NCBI RefSeq assembly: GCF_000002595.2
Contig: NC_057012.1
Coordinates: forward strand, 1,291,152-1,355,151
Direction: 5' to 3'
Length of the DNA stretch: 64,000 bases
From: Chlamydomonas reinhardtii
Taxonomy: Eukaryota; Chlorophyta; Chlorophyceae; Chlamydomonadales; Chlamydomonadaceae
Part shown: one piece after another, positions 26,614 to 37,660 of the stretch
Numbering within the stretch: position 1 is the stretch's first letter
Layout of the letters: every line of letters starts with the position of its first letter
Notes under the pieces: generated by a model
What the model was told of the DNA's origin: nothing
Databases searched by the model: none
What the model saw: only the letters and a program-made list of their open reading frames with translations
Translations under genes and position numbers: made by a program

Positions 26614-28581
26614 ATGATGCGGCGGCAACACGCTGCCCCCCTTGTGGGGGCGGTCAACGTCTTGATGGTGGTGCTCGCCTTCGTCGCGAGCGCTAACGCG
26701 CAGTGTGTACCTGGCGGTATCTTCAACTGCCCTCCTTCGCCGGCTCCTCCATCGCCGGCTCCTCCATCGCCGGCTCCTCCATCGCCGGCTCCTCCTTCGC
26801 CGGCTCCTCCATCGCCGGGCCCTCCATCGCCGGCCCCTCCTTCTCCTCCCAGCCCCGCTCCTCCCAGCCCCGCTCCTCCCAGCCCGGCCCCTCCCAGCCC
26901 CGCTCCTCCCAGCCCGGCCCCTCCCAGCCCGGCCCCTCCCAGCCCGGCCCCTCCCAGCCCCGCGCCCCCGTCGCCCCCCAGCCCCGCTCCCCCCAGCCCC
27001 TCGCCCCCGGCCCCCCCCAGCCCCTCTCCCCCCAGCCCAGCCCCTCCTCTGCCCCCGAGCCCTGCTCCCCCCAGCCCTTCGCCCCCGGTGCCCCCCAGCC
27101 CCTCGCCCCCGGTGCCCCCCAGCCCGGCTCCTCCTAGCCCGACCCCTCCCAGCCCCTCGCCCCCGGTGCCCCCCAGCCCGGCTCCTCCCAGCCCGGCCCC
27201 TCCTGTGCCCCCGAGCCCCGCTCCTCCCAGCCCCGCGCCCCCGGTCCCCCCCAGCCCGGCCCCTCCGTCGCCTCCCAGCCCGGCCCCTCCGTCGCCCCCG
27301 AGCCCCGCTCCCCCCAGCCCCTCGCCCCCTGCTCCCCCCAGCCCTGTTCCCCCCAGCCCTGCTCCCCCTAGCCCTGCTCCCCCCAGCCCCAAGCCGCCCG
27401 CGCCCCCTCCTCCCCCGAGCCCTCCCCCTCCTCCCCCTCCTCGCCCTCCCTTCCCCGCCAACACTCCCATGCCCCCCAGCCCTCCCTCTCCCCCTCCCTC
27501 TCCTGCCCCTCCTACTCCTCCTACTCCTCCCTCCCCTTCCCCTCCCTCCCCCGTTCCGCCCAGCCCTGCGCCCGTCCCTCCCTCGCCCGCGCCTCCCAGC
27601 CCGGCCCCGAGCCCTCCTCCCTCGCCCGCTCCTCCCACCCCCTCTCCTTCTCCTTCCCCCTCTCCTTCTCCCTCTCCCTCTCCTTCCCCCTCTCCTTCCC
27701 CTTCTCCCTCTCCTTCTCCCATTCCTTCCCCCTCGCCCAAGCCCTCTCCCTCGCCCGTGGCCGTCAAGCTGGTTTGGGCTGATGATGCCATCGCCTTCGA
27801 CGACCTGAACGGCACCTCGACCAGGCCCGGCTCCGCCTCGCGCATGGTCGGCGAGCCCGACATCGCCGGCACCAAGTGCAAGGGCAACCTGAAGGGCTGG
27901 ATGCCCAAGCCCAGCAGGGTGGGTCCTAGGAAGACTTTGCTGTTTGCTGCGCTGCCTAGGCATCATGACGCCTGTATGACGTTGTCTTTTGAAGGAAGTT
28001 CGAGGATTGCGCTGAGTTGGGACCGCACGCAAGCAACTTATCCACGCCACGGTCCCTCTCCATCTTCCTCTTCGCAGAACCCTCGCTGGGGCCAGGCTGT
28101 GTTCTCCGGTGGCCGCACCGTGGGCTCCGTCGCTAACGTCACCATCCGCGTCGCGTGAGTCGGACTTTTGAGCCGCCTGTACTGTCGTCCGGTGCTTGGC
28201 CTCGTTTTGTCGGATGATCTGCCGATATCCAACTGGAGCTTGCTTGACTGACCGCTTTTCTCATCCGTTGGGCGCCTCACCTTGCCTACCCGCAGTTTCG
28301 CGACCGAGAAGCCCGCGCTGATCTACTCGAGCATCGAGCTGGTCGTGTACAACACTGGTGCCACCCTCATCCGCGTGCCCATCGCCGCCAATGTGACCCG
28401 CAGCCAGATCAGGTGCCCTGGCTTCCTGACCTATGGCACCACCCCCATTGCCGGCTACCCCACTGGCATCGACGCCACCACCTGGCCCAACTGGAAGATT
28501 GCCGGCGTGCGCATCAACATGGGCGCGGGCAACAAGAAGCCCAAGACCTCGATTGACGCGGTCGGCCTCAACCTGAAGTAA
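26614..28581 (+). CDS. GP1: Vegetative cell-wall hydroxyproline-rich glycoprotein gp1
   Basis: Exons 26614-27918, 28078-28154 and 28296-28581 encode 555 residues, the length I recall for C. reinhardtii GP1. The start [15 protein letters not shown] opens a signal peptide ending at ASANA/QC (~28). Then comes a ~350-residue shaft of PPSPX repeats, interrupted by a Pro-rich non-repeat zone with [12 protein letters not shown] (the described flexible kink) and finishing in (SP)n. A ~170-residue globular head follows from [15 protein letters not shown] to the end GLNLK. Known role: a chaotrope-soluble outer-wall glycoprotein whose shaft is hydroxylated and arabinosylated into a polyproline-II rod. 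In this DNA the shaft is a single exon and both introns lie in the head. An upstream in-frame ATG at 26548 is possible, but the signal peptide favours 26614. The minus strand is also open here because of the CCN repeats; that is a shadow. Confidence 0.95.
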
Positions 28582-29158
28582 ACAGCTTAGTATGACGCAC
28601 CCATGGTGTGCAAACTAAGCGTGTTTGTGTTTTGTGTGCGCCCGCGTAAGCGAGGCCCGTGTGTATGCACGGCTCGTCAGCGCACCAATCGTGCGCACTG
28701 ATTGATTGCCGTTGCGCTTGTGTGTTCATACCTGTACGGCTATTCTTGGGTGCGTGTCAGATTCTGGTGGCGACCGAGTGGTGGCGTCTTCCTCTGCACC
28801 TAAATGTATCCCGGTTTTGACGTGACGTGACCGGCAGTCCTGGAAAAGAGCTAGCCATGGTCTCAAGGCATGTCCGCCAGTTGCGGCGGCGGCGGAGAAC
28901 TGCCGCCTTGTGATATGCTGCGTCTGTTGTTGCGCGCACATTGCGGAAGCATGCTCGGCACCCGGCACGAGATTTCGGTGACAGGTGGTATAATCTAGGG
29001 AAGTCCTTTACTGAACCTGTGACACTGATGCAGCGCTCGCCGCATCCGGACGGCATCACCGCAGTGGTGATCTGACTCAGACCTATGATCGGAAAGCTCT
29101 CTTTCATGCGAGATTGAACGGAGACCTGCAACTTTCTCCCCCTTGCGGGCCACACACA

Positions 29159-29163
29159 TGTAA
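29159..29163 (+). terminator. Poly(A) signal TGTAA of GP1
   Basis: TGTAA lies 578 bases after the GP1 stop codon, in CACACATGTAATGTTC. Confidence 0.55.
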
Positions 29164-29193
29164 TGTTCCTTCGGAGAAGGTGCCCATTGTCCT

Positions 29194-29198
29194 TTACA
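29194..29198 (-). terminator. Candidate poly(A) signal TGTAA of the FOP-like gene
   Basis: TTACA on the plus strand is the only such pentamer seen between the FOP-like stop codon (30063) and GP1. It implies a long ~865-base 3' UTR that would meet the GP1 transcript end. Confidence 0.35.
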
Positions 29199-30062
29199 GC
29201 ATGTGCCAGGGCAGGGGTCTCGGACATTGAGAGGAAGGGGTGAGCCTTACATGGGCTGGTTGGCCAGGTCATGCGGATATCAGGCGCTGTAGGGGCCACC
29301 TCGCCGCGTCCCGACGTTGGCGTTACTGAATCCGTGACCGAAGAAACGAAGCCGTAACCATTTCCTTAGGTGCATCTTGATTAATATAAGCACTTAGCTA
29401 AGTTGTCGTCACCCAGCTGAGGAGGTGTTCGACGGAGGCACAGCTTCTGCATCGTTTCTGGCGGGCGCTTCCTATGTGCCACCATAGCCAAGTTTGTCAT
29501 GAGCTCCTCAAACACATTACCCATGGATTTATGTTATATCATCAATAATGCATCTGTATGTATGCACTGCTGCATCGCCTGCAACCTTGCAAAATTGCGA
29601 ACTAGAGCTCGCTGCTTGGGACGCGGAGCGACACACTGTTGCTGGAAAGGGCTATTCATGGCTATTTTTTAAAACAATGGGTTGGGCCCATGGGAGCATT
29701 TTTGCCTGCAAGGGCTATGAGCAGTAAACTCGTCGCGTGTCCATGCCATTAGCTGCTATATAGAAGCAAGTAACAGCAGACTGACAGCTTCTTCATGCGT
29801 TAAGTTCATGCGTCTGTCGGTTGCTCCGGAACTCAATCGGACAATGGTCACCTTCCGCGAGCAATGTCACCTGCGCGCACTTGGCACTTAACTCAGCACC
29901 GTAGGCTCTAGGGTCGGTTCTTGCTCAGCGGCCGACCCCGTCCAACACAGATCGCACACTTCCACCCACTGAGGCTGCCCTGAACAGCTCTCCCGCACGC
30001 TGTCCCACGCGGCCTCCCTCCTACTTCGTACGGTGCAGCCTCTAGCTTCCGCCCCACTTCGC

Positions 30063-33000
30063 TCAGTGCCACTCGGCCGTCTCCGCCAGGTCCGCGCCCA
30101 GTTGATCGATGTCACCGGAGCGGTCCGACGCAGAGAGACCCGTATCGCGCAGGTCCATGCTCAGACCCTGCAGGATGTCCGCGAAGGTGTGTGGGATCGG
30201 GAGGGGACTCAGGCGTAATACACGTTGCCGGCCTTAGCTGGCGCGTTGTGCTGAGGCTACGCTGCCTGCCGCCAGCAGACTACATTAGGCAGTGACAGCG
30301 AGTGGAGCACGCCGTGCCGTTGCCACTTCCGCTTATGACCATGCGTATCTCCCGTATCCCACCTTGGAGCCGAAGGGCAGGGAGCGGTCGCCGTAACCGC
30401 CGCCGCTGCCGGCACCGCCGCCACCCGGAGCCCATGCGCCTGCCTCGTCCTGCACGATTGCGAATTATGGGGTTGCACAGGTCCGTGAATGCTGCCTTGT
30501 GTGCGAAAGGGCTCCGCGCGTCGCCCAGCACCTGACTTCTCTGCTTCTCCTGCCTCCCCCACGCCCTGCGTTACCCGAGCGCTGCCTCCCTTGCCGGCGG
30601 CTCACCATGCTGGCGCTGACGGACACCTCGGCATCGTAGATGTTGGCGGAGGGGCCGCCCGCGGTGGGGCGCGGCCGGGACTGTGAAGGGTACAAACAAG
30701 GCGGGGGAGGGATCAGGCATGGCAAGGTGGTGGGCACGGGTGGTGGGGCACTGGACAGTAAAGCCTTGTATTTTGAGGCTTCATCCTTACAGAGTTGACC
30801 AGGGGCAGCCCACCGTGGGGGCAGCCGTAGGGCCAGGCACTGGGTCGTCAAGGCTCGAAACTAAGGCAGTGGGCAGCTGATGTAGTACCACGGCTGCTGA
30901 GTGGACTGCAACGAGACGCCTGAGTCTCAGATACGCCTGAGTGTCTTGGATCTGGGCCCCTGCCAAGTGCCACACTCACCTCTGCCGCATCCATGCTGTT
31001 GCCCAGGGAGTCACCGGAGAGTAGCCCCAGCCTGTGTGCGGGGCCGCACAGGATACGGTGCCACCAGGCATGAGGGAATTGCGGTCTAGGTTGCAGGACG
31101 GCATAGCCGCGTGCGGAGCACCCATTGGGCGATGCACATACGAAAAACGTATCCACAGGGTGACTGACCGTCTGCCCCAACCAGTAAGCCTGCCATGGCC
31201 TGCTGCTGTGGGGCGAGGCCGGAAGGGCTTTGGGTGCAAGACTAGACCCCCGTCCGCCCCTGCACCTGCACGTACCCACATCTGCCCCGGCCCGCCCCTG
31301 CCCCGGGTCCTGCTCCGGTCACCGCACCTGCGCAGCTCCTCCTTCTCCTTCTCGATGTCCGCCATGGACTTGCGCACCACGGGCCCGCCCAGCGGGGCAA
31401 GCGCCTTGGGGCCTGCGCGTGAAGGCGCATGCCGGCAAGCGGCGGGGTTGCAGGAGTGTGTTCAAAGGGAAACAGAACATGCGTGGGCGCAGCAGAAATG
31501 GCTCCAATCGGAGCCTGGCGCGCCCGCATGCTTGCCGACGGAGAAGCAGTGTCACAGGCACTGAACTATTTCCTGCACAGCGCACACGGCAGCCTCAGCG
31601 CACACCCGCACAGCTCGGCTGGCCACCTGGCCGCCGGATGCAGAGCACACACCCAGGACACCCGCACCGGCACCCCAAACGAGACCCCCGTGATCTGCGA
31701 CCCGCATTCCATTCTGGGGGCGCACCTTTAGCCAGCGGGTCGTCCTTGCTGGATGAGAGGCTGGAGGACAGGGTGCCGATGCTGGGCAGCGGCGCCAGGG
31801 GACCCAGCGCACCCAGCTTGGGACCGCCCAGCGGCCTGGCCGGGACGGTGCGCGGAGGGCCGGGTACGGGTGGAAGGGGTTGACCATTGTGAAGGACTAG
31901 GAGTCGAGTCCTGCCCGTGCCTTATGTGGGGACCCAGGCGACCGCGTGTCGTTCTTAGGTATACACATGCTAGCGCTCTGCCGGCTGCCGGGTGCAACCA
32001 TCACCTTACCTTGGCCGCCCCGCCGTCACCCGCTATCCCATACCAGCCACCAGCGCAAATGCCCTGCGCTGCTAGCACGCGCTCTTTGCGCCCCCGCTGC
32101 CCAAGCCCTGTTTTCCACTCCCTGTCGCCTGTTGCTGCCTGCGCCCCCTCACTTGAGCGGCTCCAGCTTGGCGCTCTTGGGCGTGCCCTCGCTGATGGGC
32201 GACAGCATGCCGCCGGCGTTGCTGGTGGACAGCGAGGCGCGGCCCGCGTCGTCACGGCCGCTGCCGCCACCCGCCAGGCCGCCGCCGGCGCCATAGTCGG
32301 CGCTGAAGCTCAGCCCGCCGCTGTTGCCTGTGGGGATTTTGAAAGGGGGGCGAGTTTGAAGGGAGGGAGGCACGGAGTAAAGGGTCGTGCGGAACGAGTC
32401 GAGTAAGTGCAAGCAGCGTGCTACTGCGAGCATGGGGCTGAAAGGATTGCATTGACCACGTATCGGGCATGGATGAGGCAGGGGCAGGGGCGAACAACTT
32501 CTAGCACCACACGTCGGGGCTCCAACCCATACCTGCATCCAGGCCTGCCAGCTCATTGCTGACGCCAAAGCTCCTGTTCATGACGTGTCGGGCAACGATG
32601 ACAGTGTGTCAGTGGATGGGCACAAAGCGAATGAACACCACCTCAGCAGCTCTAAGTCATGGGAGTGGGCATAGGATGGCTCCGCCCGTCGTGCAAGCCC
32701 TGACCAACGTCAGCCCCCCGCCTGCTGAGACGCCGATGTCCTGTAGAACACTGGGGCTGAGTCCACAGAGCCCCGAGCCACCTGCCTACACACACGGCCC
32801 ACCTGTCTCCCGCCATGAGGTCTGAGTCCAGCGCCGCACGTCCCTTGCCACCAGCACCGGCCCGGTCGCGCCCGCTGTCCGCCGCGCCCTTGGGCCCAGC
32901 CGCCTTGAAGCCCTGCGACAAGCCAGGGGCACAGGCGCAGGCCAGGACCGGCAGACCGAGGTTACCTTGCGATCCTAAGATGAACTAGAGGATCAGCCCA

Positions 33001-34532
33001 GGACTTGGTAACCCAGCTGCTTCCAAAGACAGCGCCGAGTCAGGCGCTAGGTAAGCCCCACTGCACCCCAGGGCCTCGACGCACCAGCGCCGCGGCGTAG
33101 TCATCGTCGTCGTCATCGTCGTCGTCCTGCGCCATGCTGGCGGGCTCCTCCTCCAGCGCCTCTTCCTCCACCTCCTCCTCCACCGGCTCCTCCTCGAACC
33201 CCTCGTCGCTGTAGGCGTTGGACTCCTCCGCGCTCGGCTCCGCTACGGCCACGGCCGGCTTGGAGGTGGGCTCGGCTGCGGCTGGCTTGCTGGCGGTGGA
33301 GAGGGGAGCGAGCGGCGCGAGCGGGGCTTTGGCAAGCGGTGCGAGCGGCTCCAGGCGCGAAAGCGGTGCGGCGGGCAGCGCTGAGCGGGTGGGCGCGGGC
33401 AGGGTGGAGGCGGCGGGTGCTGGCGCGGGTGCAACCGGTGCGGTGGTGGCAGTGGTTGTGCTGCTGCTGCGCCCGCCGCCGTCTGGCGACACGGCAGCTC
33501 CGCCCCCTGCATCATAATGCAGCAGCACAACGTTGAGTGAACGGCAACAAAGTCCCGATATCCAGGGACATCAGTCAATGGCCATAGCTGCCTCCCGGAA
33601 GTTCGGACCCTTGTGGTGGCCGGCTGCGCCGCCCAGATGTGCGTATATCCACGCGGTGCGGCACCCTGGTCACCGCCCCCGCACGCACCGGACTTGTACG
33701 CCTTCACCAGCGCCAACAGCAGGGGCTCATCCACTCCGCTGGGTGTGATGCCCTGTCCGTGATTTAGCCGAGTCAGGTGCAAGTCGTCACAAGGCGTTCT
33801 ACCGAGCACCCTTTGACGGGCGTGCATTGGGGCGCCCGGCCCACTGAAGCCGAGCCACCGGGCACATAGGCGACAATGGCGCATTGCAAGTACCTACCAG
33901 CTTTGATGCTGCTGCCTGCCGTGTGCTGGTGGGCGCGTTTGGCCCCAGTTCTGGTTGGAACACCTACATCGGGACAAGAAGCACGGTTTCAACCCTACGT
34001 GTTTTTTTTGGCACGTTGCGTGGCAGCTGCCAAAGAGAGCGGTGCCCCACCTCCCCACCTGCTTGGTGAAGGTGAAGTTACATGTATCAAGCAGGTCCAG
34101 AACGAGCTGGACAACGACAGCGCCTGCGAGCAAGGCCCGGAGTGGGACGTCAGAGCCGTGGGTGCCCAACGATGGCAGTGGCTGCCGAACGGTGGCAGTA
34201 TTATCGGCTCACCATCGGCATCCGCTAGGAGTGCTGTGCGCGCAGGTACGCTTGTCTTGCTTGTCAGGCCTGTGCGGGGCATTCACTCTACTGTTAGAGG
34301 GTCGCAGGACATTTAGGCTTGTTGACAACCGCACCTGTACCCGATGAGCCGCCTTCATATTCATCTATAGCGAGGAATACTTGAGACCTTAGCTGGGCCT
34401 GCGCGCGATGTCCACCGCGTCGGTCAACTTGGCCAAATGTCAACACTTGACAGCGAACCGCAATACCTTGAGCTGTGATATTATACCCTGCTTTTCCAAC
34501 GTCTGTGTAACAGCTGCTTTGATGGCGTCCAT
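30063..34532 (-). CDS. FOP / FGFR1OP (CEP43)-like centrosomal and basal-body protein
   Basis: Sixteen exons: 34532-34467, 34398-34335, 34233-34213, 34123-34059, 33963-33898, 33752-33689, 33506-33085, 32912-32803, 32573-32533, 32327-32153, 31835-31726, 31412-31328, 31031-30980, 30680-30606, 30449-30363 and 30167-30063. They join in phase to 535 residues. The N-terminus aligns by eye with human FOP along its length. QTLEKQGIISQLKAQLRSQV corresponds to the FOP start helix. VVVQLVLDLLDTCNFTFTKQ followed by VFQPELG corresponds to the LisH-like dimerisation motif and its VFQPE signature. GVDEPLLLALVKAYK corresponds to GGPLLLEVIRR. The rest is Pro/Ala-rich and acidic (nine consecutive Asp near exon 7's end), with short conserved-looking blocks such as VVRKSMADIEKEKEELR. 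FOP proteins anchor microtubules and act in ciliogenesis at centrioles; a basal-body role here is inferred. Exon 3 is only 21 bases. Confidence 0.88.
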
Positions 34533-35239
34533 TTCCGCTGGCAAGGCCCAGCCTGTGTCCAATCAAGTCCCTTGCCTTAGCTATGTTATTTTCATGAGAT
34601 GAAGTATATGGTTCAGCCTCACGAATTGTTGCGGCTGGGCTCGCTTACATTGGAGTTACCAATCAGACAGGTACAGTCGCCGATGCAGCGGCGGCCCATC
34701 CCAACGGACAGAACAATCCCTCCCCCTGGCCCCCTTACCTTTTCCCAGGCCTAAGCCCCCATGTTCTGCGTGTGCCTTACGCTCATAAGTTACGGATGCT
34801 GGTACGGCCGCATAGCCGGGGGCATTCGGTTATTAGGGGCCAGTGTGGGGCATCTGGGGGCATCGACCACCGGGCAATGCCCCGCCGGGCCCGAAGTTCT
34901 AATTGTGAGCTAGGGCTGCGCGATGTTGCCAGACAGCGTGCATCAGCACGGGAAACTGTGCTGTTGGCGGGGGGACTCAGCAGGTCATGTGGTTACACGT
35001 GGGTGAACTGGCATCCCCAGTTCCACACAGTCTGGCACCGCAGCAACTTCTTGACCTTCGCACCTGGCCCCCAACCTGAGTCCAGAGGCCACCCCTACCA
35101 TAACACATGAGCTCCAGTCCCAGTACGCCTGTACCTGACCACCCAAAGGCGGATGGGCCATACACCCATAGCATCACATATCTATGGTGCCAAAGGGAAG
35201 GCAAACCGCGAACGGCTTCACCGGTAGTACAGCAGGCCC
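34533..35239. other. Region between the FOP-like start and Fanzor cassette B
   Basis: It would contain the FOP-like promoter (minus strand). No ORF with support. It shows no similarity to the DNA beyond the right end of cassette A, which helps define the cassette edge at 35240. Confidence 0.5.
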
Positions 35240-36528
35240 ACCAACAAGGAGGTGGCTGCCTTAGGGAGGCAGGAAAAGGGCTGATCCCGGGTCGTTATCA
35301 ACCCAGCCACCTTGACGCGGGCGCCTACTAAGCACACGCCTCTATGTTGGGGGCCTTTGGCATCCCCGCAAATCCGGACGTGGCCGGTTGGGTGGGGTGC
35401 ACAGTCCGTGCTAACCCGCAGCTAACAAACTAGTCACGTCACTCGCCGCCAATCAACACGTGCACCCTCAACCCCACGCCCTGCTAGCGCCGTTCAGGCT
35501 CTCAGCCTGGCCCCGCCGCCGGCGGCGGCCATGGCGGCCGCTGCAGCTTGGTCGGCCGCTCGAAGCCCATCAGCTTCAGCAGGAGGAGCACACGGATCAC
35601 GTTGGCGGCGGAGACGTCGCGGTTCTGGGGATGGGGAACGGGGAGGAAGAGGAGAGCGCACATGAGCTGTCCCAACCGTCAACCTGTCAATCAATCCGTC
35701 CCCAGTGCCCAGCCGTCCCCGCACATGCACGGTCCTCACCCAGGTCGTCAAGCAGTCATTGCAGACTTTGACCGACCAGGGCCGCTGCCCCTCCTTCAGC
35801 CCCCCAAGCCGCTTGATGGCCATCTCCTGACACCCGCAGTTGTAGCAGGTCTGCATGGTCGGGAGGGTGGGAGGGAGGGGGGCCACACAAGGGCTTCCGC
35901 TAAAGCCAGGCATAAACCCAGCGGCCCACCCACCCACCGGCAATTGCAATCCCACTCAACCCACCCACCTTGGAGGTCTTGTATTCATCGATGATGAACA
36001 CATGCTTGGCGTAGCGCTCACGGAGCAGCTTGATGAGCCGCCCCGTCGGCGCGCGCCCGCCCCTGACGGAGATGGGGGAGCCGCCCTTCCCTCCCTGGAA
36101 GGCCCACGAACCCCACCCCACCACCACCTCCTCCTTGGGCCTGCCGCCCGTGAGCTGCTTGGCGACGCGGTGGAGCGCGCAGTCGCGCTGGATGAACGCA
36201 GCCCAGCGCTTTCGGCGGAAGGCGGAGAAGTGGTAGTGCCACAGCACGTGCACCGCGCCCCGGGGCCCCGGCTCTGCCGGCCCCGCCGCCTCCGCCTGCC
36301 TCGCCGCCTGCCCCGCCGCCTGCCCCGCCGCCTGCCCCGCCGCCTGCCCTGCCGCCCCACTGGCGAAGAGGTAGCGCAGGCGCTCTTCAAACCGGGCCGC
36401 CGACGCGGTCGCCGCCGTGGGGATGCCGCCGATGTACGCCTGCAGGGCTGGCGCAAGCTGTGGGCGATTTGGCTGGAGTCGTTCCAGGCCTGACATGTGC
36501 CGCCAGTGGCCCATGCTCATAAGGAATC
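35240..36528 (-). mobile_element. Fanzor cassette B (1,289 bp), inverted relative to cassette A
   Basis: It has the same start (GATTCCTTATGAGC, at 36528 on the minus strand) and end (CTCCTTGTTGGT, at 35240) as cassette A, with both introns and the palindrome near the right end. It is 12 bp longer because of one extra coding minisatellite unit. The few substitutions indicate a recent origin. Flanks differ on both sides from cassette A. No target-site duplication is recognisable. Confidence 0.7.
35502..36520 (-). CDS. Fanzor (eukaryotic TnpB-like RNA-guided nuclease) C-terminal part, copy B
   Basis: Exons 36520-35969, 35850-35740 and 35624-35502 encode 261 residues. The frame is intact, with the same motifs as copy A: GHWRHMSG, VVVGWGSWAFQGGKG, IDEYKTSK, the Cys4 finger and WNRDVSAANVI. 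Visible differences include Ile for Val in AYIGG, Cys for Arg in QRDCALHRV, PRGAVHV for PPGAVHV, and one more QAAG unit. The frame stays open leftward of the ATG into flanking DNA (to ~36928), but that flank is unrelated to the one in copy A, so it is not taken as part of the protein. As in copy A, the RuvC-I Asp is not found. Confidence 0.7.
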
Positions 36529-37058
36529 TGCTGTGTCTTGTAGCACATTTACGACGTACAGAAGTCATACTGCGCAAAGCCATGGCTTGCTTTTCGGGCA
36601 ACCTCGCGAAAGTCCATTGTCCATGGACGTGCGAAGGCACCTCTCGCTCCGCCCGAATTATCCCCGCCGCCGCAGGCGGGCAGGCGGGCCCACCAAAAAC
36701 GCCACGCTCAAAATTGCCGCGTATTCTTGCAACACCTTCTTGCAACTCCAACACGATCATCACACACACAATTACCCCATTGCAGCGATGCCCGTCCGTA
36801 CATGCAAAGCTGGGCACGCGCCTCTCCTGTCGTAGCCCAGCACGCTTGCCGCTTTGCAATACGCAAGCACCCCCGCGCGCAGCTTGGTGCGATCCGGTGC
36901 ATATCATCCGACCTACCCATCGCCCCACACAACTACGCGTAAGCTACCACACAACTACGCGTAAGCTACCCGACTGCCAACATCTGCGCGGTCCACCGCC
37001 TACACCACAGGGATGAACCGGAATTGTCTGCCCCACTCCCACGGCGCCTAGCCGGCAC
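36529..37058 (-). other. DNA between cassette B and the unrecognised gene, with a possible last exon
   Basis: On the minus strand a short open piece ends MDFREVARKASHGFAQYDF + CTS + stop at about 36550, only ~20 bases before cassette B. It could be the last exon of the gene whose exons lie at 37660-37059, but no in-phase acceptor was settled. Otherwise there is no gene. Confidence 0.3.
36925..36968. repeat. 22-bp perfect direct repeat, two units
   Basis: CCACACAACTACGCGTAAGC plus TA occurs twice head-to-tail. Confidence 0.9.
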
Positions 37059-37660
37059 CTGAAGAACCAACGCGCGCCCATGTCCTTCCCCTATGTCCTT
37101 CATCAGGACAGAGCCAGCGCCAGCCGCTACGCCAGCGCCGCAACACGCAGTAAAAGCCGTGCCCACATGAAATGCCTTCTGCAATGACTCCATTTCATAG
37201 ATAAATTGTAGCCCCGTGCAATTGGTATGCGCGTGCAATGCGTATGGCAAATTGTGATATGCACGGACGGGGCATGTGATGTCATCCAGGCATGGTCTGA
37301 TGCCCAGAGACCCAACCCTCGTTCCCAAGCAAACAAGTGTTCCGCATTCTGCGTAGTTACCCATATTCCACGTACCATCTCCACCATCAAACAGCATAGT
37401 GACATAGCTCCCACCCCGCGTTTCATGCCCGATGCACACGCGGGCATCGACTGCAAACGCGCTCGACACGTTGTGGATCGATAGTATACCCTGCACGCCT
37501 GCACTTGTCCACCTGAGCGCGTCGAAAACACCCTCGGACCGCTTGCCTCACTCCAGCCCAGCTCGTTTCGTAGAATGAAAGGAAATACAAAGCAGCTGTC
37601 TATTTGGTGCACCTCACGCGACCATGCAAAACGCTCTCCGAGTGGGACAACAGTACTCAT
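37059..37660 (-). CDS. Unrecognised Cys-rich protein, two exons (incomplete model)
   Basis: Exons 37660-37552 and 37498-37059 join in phase 1 (A/GTGAGG donor, TGCAG acceptor) into 183 codons, ending at a good donor (CTTCAG/GTGCCGG). So at least one more exon follows. Visible features: GERFAWSREVHQIDSC, NVSSAFAVDARVCIGHETRG, MLFDGGDGTWNMGNYAECG, several Cys, and a hydrophobic run VGTAFTACCGAGVAAGAGSV that could be a membrane segment. Codon use is visibly less G/C-biased at third positions than in the neighbouring genes. The start is uncertain. An upstream piece at ~37985-37875 (CGPCAAGKYGITWIPWGYT, donor CT/GTGAGTG) would join in phase to a TCATGAG acceptor just inside the ATG. No family recognised. 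Confidence 0.45.

Larger units (their letters stand above)
28582..30062. other. Convergent 3' regions of GP1 and the FOP-like gene
   Basis: No gene is supported. Bases 29340-29880 are AT-richer and repeat-free. A 180-codon minus-strand open frame (29299-28757) lacks any domain and overlaps the GP1 3' UTR, so it is not called. Confidence 0.5.

Noticed and set aside
26283-27908. 541-codon Gly-rich minus-strand frame opposite GP1
   Set aside because: It is the complement of the CCN-rich GP1 shaft. Repeats of CCC/AGC read as Gly on the other strand, and there are no splice or domain signals.
28757-29299. 180-codon minus-strand frame after GP1
   Set aside because: Lies in the GP1 3' UTR, no domain, composition unlike coding DNA.
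36521-36928. N-terminal extension of Fanzor copy B (open frame left of its ATG)
   Set aside because: The flank is unrelated to the one in copy A and overlaps a different candidate exon, so it is probably chance read-through.
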